Part shown: positions 58,749-64,000 of the stretch, piece after piece
Layout: every line of letters starts with the position of its first letter
Position numbering within the stretch: position 1 is the first letter of the stretch
NCBI GenBank assembly: GCA_029834535.1
Contig: JAQMWT010000191.1
Coordinates: forward strand, 28,171 to 92,170
Source: Chrysophaeum taylorii
Taxonomy: Eukaryota; Sar; Pelagophyceae; Pelagomonadales; Pelagomonadaceae
Length of the DNA stretch: 64,000 nucleotides
Direction of reading: 5' to 3'
Program-made: the position numbers and the translations under genes
Notes under the pieces: model-generated
Databases searched by the model: none
The model's input: only the letters and a program-made list of their open reading frames with translations
Told to the model about the DNA's origin: nothing

Positions 58749-61700
58749 CAGACGTTTTCCTCGCCCGCGGCAAAGACGCCAGAATCCACCAGGGGCACCT
58801 CCTCCGGGGTGTTGGCAACGTTGTCTAGATCTGACCGACCCTCCTCGTCGTTTGTGGCGTATACATCTACCGATTTTTTAATTTCTTACATCCGGATCCT
58901 GCCTACCTACCCACAAGAAGGCCCCAACGAAAGAGGGTCTTGGAAGTTCCTACCCCTTGGTTGCGAAAAATCGACGAATTCTGGATCGTCTGGCTCTTTG
59001 GTTTTATGATCCCCGGCGGGATAAAAAAGACGACGACGATGATTTCCAGAGATTTCTTCTTTCGAAGAAACAAAACGGCACGTTGGAGTAGCCTTGTTGT
59101 TGATGATCAAATCATAGCTTCTCGTACAAAAAAATACGTGCTTAAGATTAAGTCTCATCGAAGGAGGGGAGGCATGTGGGTCTTCTGCCGAAACCATCAT
59201 CGGTTCACCCCCCTGGAGCCGGCCGACCGTCCGGCCAGGCGGTCCTTTCATCGTCTTGTGAGACACATCTTCTGCCGCTCGTCTCTTAACGTGGCGTTTG
59301 TTGTCCGCGTCGAGCTCCTCGTCTTTCAATGGCTTGAAGTCGCAGTGCGACACGTGGTATCATCATCAACCTTGCGGTGGAATCTGATCGCTCGGCACGT
59401 AACCGGCAGTATGGTCGTCGTGCTCGAGTATCAGTGAAAAGTAACGTGGTCACATCAACGTGGCGAAGTGCTCCGCAACAATCCCCGCGAAAAGGACATG
59501 CGCTGCAGGTCAAAACAATTCTCAAAAATTCCACCGAATTGCTCTGGCTTGAATACTGCTCTCAAACATGACAATCAAGTACGTGCTGCACCGCGCGCCG
59601 ATATATTGCCTTCTGCCCGAGTCTAAGTCGCGGGGGCTGCACGCCATGAGGTTGCTGGAACCTCTACAATGCAATGCGCAACATCGTCATCAAGTCCACC
59701 TCTTAAACGCCTGAACACTCTTGGGAACATGCGCGACTGCCCAGTCGAAGTTGAGTCGCGCGTGAGCGACAACGCGGCCAATATACCATGATCAGCCTTT
59801 TGGGAAATTACTTTTATGCTGCCGCGGTTGAGCGCCTATTCATTCATTCATTCATTCATTCACTCGAGCACGGAAATGACGAGCGGAACAGGGAAGCGGG
59901 AGGTGACATGCTTGTATCTGAGATCTATGCGCAGCGCGACCGAGGAGTTGGAGTAGGCGTGGTCGTAGATTTTGCTGTAAAAAAATGTCGACATTTTTGT
60001 GGAGGCTGCGTTGTTTTCAAATCTGCACCGATGGCCCATACGCAACCCTACCAGTGGCAACCAACGACGGAAGTTTTGTGGTGGTCAAAGAGATGTGTCG
60101 AGAGAAGATAATGTTTCAGCTGACTTTCCGCCGGGAAGCGTAAGTCGGTAGATCTAGGGCATCTTGTCACGGTCGTTGTTTGGTGACCGTCTGCGCGAGC
60201 CCCTTGAAATCGTGGAAACGTCAACCATATTGCGGTCTCAGGTGCTTTGCGCCGCCGCCGCCGCTGCAAGTGGGAACAACTACCCAGACGAAAAATTCAC
60301 AGGCAGCAGCACGGCACTGACGGTTAGTGAGTTAGGTTGACGACGAACGATGGGACTTTACCACCAGCAACAGCATAGCTAGCTTTGCACGTCGATGCGG
60401 CGTTGTCAGTGGCATACCAAGAATAAAGATTGCGTGATTCGTCGACTCTGCTGCATCCAACAGCTGACGCAATAATTGTGCGCATACATCATAATCATCA
60501 TCATCGAAGGATCTTCAGGTAGGAATATGGAACGTGGTCTGTGATCCACCGTGTGCATCACTCGAAAATTTGACGTGCCGTGCGTAGTGGTGATGGCCAA
60601 ATTATTCTCCTCAAAGTGCGAGACTCGATTTGGAGCGCCAACCGCATTAAGGTGAGGGCTAGAGCTGTTGACATCAGATCGCAGATTTTGCGAGGCACTG
60701 ACTTTCTTGCTGCTGAGAATGCGGTTGTTGTTGATGTTAGCCCGTTTTGCTTCAAATCTCGGGGTCGACATGGTTATCGCAAGGAAAAACAGTACACACA
60801 CACACTGCCAAGGTAGCACAACCCATTTGCCGTCGCGGATGAGTACAACTTTACCGGCCGCTCGTGAGTAATGTCGCTGTCTGGCGAGCATGCTTCACAA
60901 CTCTCAAGATTCATAATGCAAGGCTCTAGATGCTTTTCTTGGGGGATTACTGTTAGCATGCCGAATTGGTGACTTGATTGCGCAATTACAAACTTACTTG
61001 AAGCCGGCATTGATGGTGTCGCTGCTTCTGCTCCTTCACTCATTTCTTAGCCAGCGAGCAGTCTGATACGGACACATCGCGTGCTTCGCGTGTTTCGCGT
61101 TAGCGCTTCCAGACACGCCGCACAATGGAAAAATTTGGCGCTGGAGTGACCAGTCAAAGGCGGCAGATGACCGACCATTGGTTTTCCACACGCTAGCAAA
61201 TTGCGGCAGTTTTCGGTGGGTTTGACAGTCACCAAGGGTCGGACATTAGCCGTGCCTGGTAGATATGCGCCAAAGTCAACGTCAATAGCGCCTCACTAGA
61301 TTGAATCAATTTTGATGCACCGCAAGCACAAGCCACGAAAACAGTTCGCTCTTATGTACGGGGTGATGGGAGCGCATTCGATGAATGGCGAATCTGCATT
61401 CTAAAATTGCCCGAGAAGCCAAAAACGGTGCCATGCAGGTTCGAAGTTTTCGGAGGTCACGTACACTGGCAGGTAACTTGTGGCGGACGGACGACGACAA
61501 GGTGTGGTGGTCCTTTTCGGCTTGGGCGACCTCTTCTGCCGATGCTCAGAATTCGAAGTCGGTTGTTGTGCGTCTATGGTTCGAGTTGATTGGGACTGTC
61601 GACGCGAGTGTGGAAGATTTAGAGGGCAAAACCATGGAGTCTAGTGTTGCATCGCATGGTGGAGAAGAGAATGTCTTTCGCGGGGTTCTTGGCGAGTTGG

Positions 61701-62929
61701 CGGCAAAATTGACAGTGCTCATAGTTGCATTCAGACAAGAACGAGTTGCGTAATTGACGCCAACTTGAAAGCCAGAGGCAGAGAACGCGACTGGAAGGAC
61801 CTAAGTTTCATCGTCACAGCCGAACGTTACCTTAAGCAGAGCCATCGATGTGACGAAGCGTTCCTTGATCCCGACGAAGAATAGTTGTTACAACATGGCA
61901 ACAGCGTCGTCGTCGTCGCATACCATACACCGAATGGTGCAGTTTCTACGGAAGATCCACTCCAAGACTAGTTCTGCCGGTGAGCGTACAAAGTGAAGTA
62001 TTGCACCCCAAACTTGTCGTCCCCGAAGTTGTCAAGGCCGCAGCCCTTGAAGTTGGCAAACGAGATGAGCGGTAACAACGGCCTGCGCCGCAGAATCGTC
62101 ATCCCGCTGCACAGTTGAATGAGGTTGAGCTCGGCATGCACAAGAAAGGCATTGCGTCTTCTCCGCAGCCATCGTCTAAAATTCCGAAATCAACAACGAA
62201 GTCAGGAACAGGGCCTCGTAAGTTGACGAATCACGGAAAAAAGATGTCTCTTGACAGCACGGACTCCTCGGCCGCGACGCGCGCGATCGAAGACTGCCCA
62301 TGTCGGGACCATTTGAACTTGTGAACTTAACCTCGTCGCAGTAAAGCCACCAGCCGTCAGTCTGATTGCTCTCGCAGCAAAGTCAAAGCCGCTTGCCCAG
62401 CCGTGGCCGAGCCGGTGCATGTTGGTAACCCTGTTGCCGGCCCGACGGCTGAGCTCGTTCCAAAATGACTCCTTGAGCATCATCATCGTCCACCCTTTCT
62501 GCCACAACATCGGCACGATCGTCAACCCCTGCTGGGTAAGGGATGCGTTGTTGCGTTCGGGGCACTTTCATCAACGCTAACCCTTAGTTTTTAAATCGAG
62601 CTTACTCCCTAACCCTCTTCTGGTGATGAGCTCCTTTGATCACAGCGCACGTTCGCTGCCCAAACCCTTTGTTATTGTCAGTCGTTCTTGAGATGAGGTC
62701 GGGGGGCGATGACGAGCCAGCTTCCGATTCGCAGTATCGTGAGCTCGTCGAGGTCGAACGCGCGAACCTGACGCTGCGGGTGCGTGGGCTGATGATTAAG
62801 CATGTTTGAGTTCCGTCAGGCACTTCGGGCTCGACTCCTCGAGGAGCTGGCGGTGCTGGAGGCCGAGGAGCGCGTTCTGGAGGAGCGCTTGCGGGAGGCG
62901 CGAGGCGAGGTTTAGGAATGCGTTTTCCC
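58749..62929. other. Gene-poor region, 4.2 kb
   Basis: Less GC-rich than the genes. Contains an ATTC tetranucleotide run (59837-59858), ATCATC runs near 60490 and many short frames with no motif. The best frames are plus 61385-61753 (122 codons), minus 61043-60774 (89 codons) and minus 59353-58907 (148 codons, first 55 residues charged and protein-like). None shows a domain or splice-consistent neighbours. Remains of old transposons are the likeliest content. Confidence 0.35.
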
Positions 62930-63969
62930 CTATGGACGGCGGCGCGGGCAAGAAGAGACGCCCGGGTTGTCGGTCGAGGAGGGGTGCGCGAACGGCGACG
63001 AAGGGCTCTTGGGCGAGGCGGTCGAGGTAGGGGATGTCGGCACATGGCCGCGACGCGAGAAGACGCGAGGCCGAAGCCATCGAGCGGAGGACGCGCGAGG
63101 GCACGGTCGGCGTCGGCGAGCGCGACCGTTGCCAGGCCGTTGAGCGCATCCCGGATCGGTAGGGCGGCGGTCAGGAATAAAGGTGACGAGGACCCTCATA
63201 CGATTCCCAGAGCCGCCTATCTTCGGCGACGCGGCGCAGAATGGGAACCAGGAGCTCAGGCGTGTCGAAGTCGAGGGCGTCGATGAACCAGGGCGCCACA
63301 GGGGTGGTGCCGTCGATGGAGGGAAGGCGCGTCCAGAGGTACGCCGGGACCGCGCCAGCCAGGAGGGGGGTAAGGAGAAGGTACTCCGTGATCCCCGATA
63401 GTGTTTTCGAAACTGACTACTTATACCGGGACGCGACGCGCGACTTGGTGTTTGGTGTTTGTCTGGATGATCCCAGGAGGAAGGCCGCGGCGGCGTCGGT
63501 GTTTGGGCACCGGTCGTCGAAGGACCCGGCGTCTGAACGCGGGCGCCGAACTCGTCGATGAGGTCGTCGCGGAGGGTCGCGAGGTACTCGGCCCGTGGGT
63601 GGGCCCCGCAGTGGCTCGCGATGTAAAATGCAAAGCCGTCTCTTTGATATCGAAGCTTCGCGTTCGAATCTCGTTGGAGGCTCGCCCGAGGTCGAAAGAA
63701 GGACGGGCTGAGGATTGATGAGGTGAAATGTACGCCCATATTCAGATAGAAGAGCGCTGACTGCATGTTCACCGGGATGCCGTCGTCGCGGTGGGCTTCG
63801 CGCCAGTACAAGACGCGGCGCTGTCTTGGGCGGCAATAGTCGACGGACGAGCGCGCGTTTGCCAATTTGGAGAAGAATGCGGACCATTTGCGCCGGAACA
63901 ACGAGAACGGCGTAGCTCGCGTTCATCCCAACGGGATCGACGTCTGTTCTTCGTTATCGGGATGGGCAC
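62930..63969 (-). pseudogene. Frame-broken GT10-like (alpha-1,3-fucosyltransferase type) gene
   Basis: Minus-strand blocks in three frames follow the order of a GT10 enzyme. An N-terminal beta block comes first (NASYAVLVVPAQMVRILLQ). Then RRVLYWREAHRDDGIPV and MGVHFTSSILSPSF. Then FAFYIASHCGAHPRAEYLAT with a D-E-F-G start, a C-P-N-T-D piece, FENT, and ITEYLLLTPLLAGAVPAYLW. That last block matches the conserved YITEK..-AG.VPVY donor-binding segment, with Tyr in place of the usual Lys. At least four frame changes separate the blocks. It may be a pseudogene or suffer from sequence errors. The 5' end may lie beyond the window. Confidence 0.6.
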
Positions 63970-64000
63970 GCGTACGAAGTCGCACGCTTGTTGCGAACGG

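Noticed and set aside
1-64000. CRISPR arrays, rRNA and tRNA genes
   Set aside because: No spacer-repeat pattern, rRNA core sequence or convincing tRNA B-box with stems was seen by eye; a covariance-model scan would be decisive.

Overview
The window is nuclear DNA of a eukaryote, most likely a photosynthetic stramenopile (ochrophyte) alga. Genes are monocistronic and GC-rich, lie on both strands, and carry very short GT-AG introns (37-56 nt in eight junctions that restore clear reading frames). Protein types are eukaryotic: FYVE, RING-H2, EDRF1-like, cyclic-nucleotide-gated channel, GT8 and GT62 glycosyltransferases, NADPH-oxidase/ferric-reductase. Two predicted N-termini (genes starting at 2819 and 2005) have a signal peptide followed by a Gly-Phe-x-(x)-Pro site resembling the heterokont plastid-targeting junction. 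A Cys2-His-Cys motif protein (26859) also looks stramenopile-like. The exact species cannot be read from the sequence.

Layout. 1-10.3 kb is a gene cluster: the 5' end of a secreted protein (minus, cut by the window edge), a class 3 lipase, a putative plastid protein, a NOX/ferric-reductase-type oxidoreductase and an unknown protein. Between the plastid protein and the oxidoreductase is a 2-kb segment flanked by inverted repeats. 10.3-15.5 kb is gene-poor and holds a frame-broken large ORF with a SAP-like motif, probably a mobile-element relic. 15.6-24.6 kb is a complete but inactivated Ty3/gypsy LTR retrotransposon on the minus strand. It carries a cytosine-C5 DNA methyltransferase domain between protease and reverse transcriptase. 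24.6-48.97 kb is gene-rich: an acidic nuclear-type protein, a DUF1275 membrane protein, a small zinc-motif protein, a long repeat-rich protein, a PhoD-type phosphatase, a CNG-type channel, FYVE and RING proteins, a GT62-like glycosyltransferase, an EDRF1-like protein, an Arg/Pro-rich protein and an F-box/ARM protein. 49.0-53.9 kb is a decayed Ty1/copia element with unusually short terminal repeats. 53.9-58.7 kb holds a GT8-transmembrane fusion, an unrecognised three-exon gene, an ORAI-like membrane protein, a sulfotransferase and a gene whose last exon is a five-copy minisatellite. 58.7-62.9 kb shows no convincing gene. 62.9-64 kb is a frame-broken GT10-like fucosyltransferase relic.

No operon logic applies. 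Neighbours do suggest themes: lipid and membrane signalling (lipase, FYVE, CNG channel, ORAI-like, RING) and Golgi/secretory glycan chemistry (GT62, GT8, GT10 relic, sulfotransferase). Several genes are paired head-to-head (minus/plus starts 105-840 bp apart) or tail-to-tail with only 17-22 bp between stop codons. The most noteworthy item is the methyltransferase-bearing retrotransposon.
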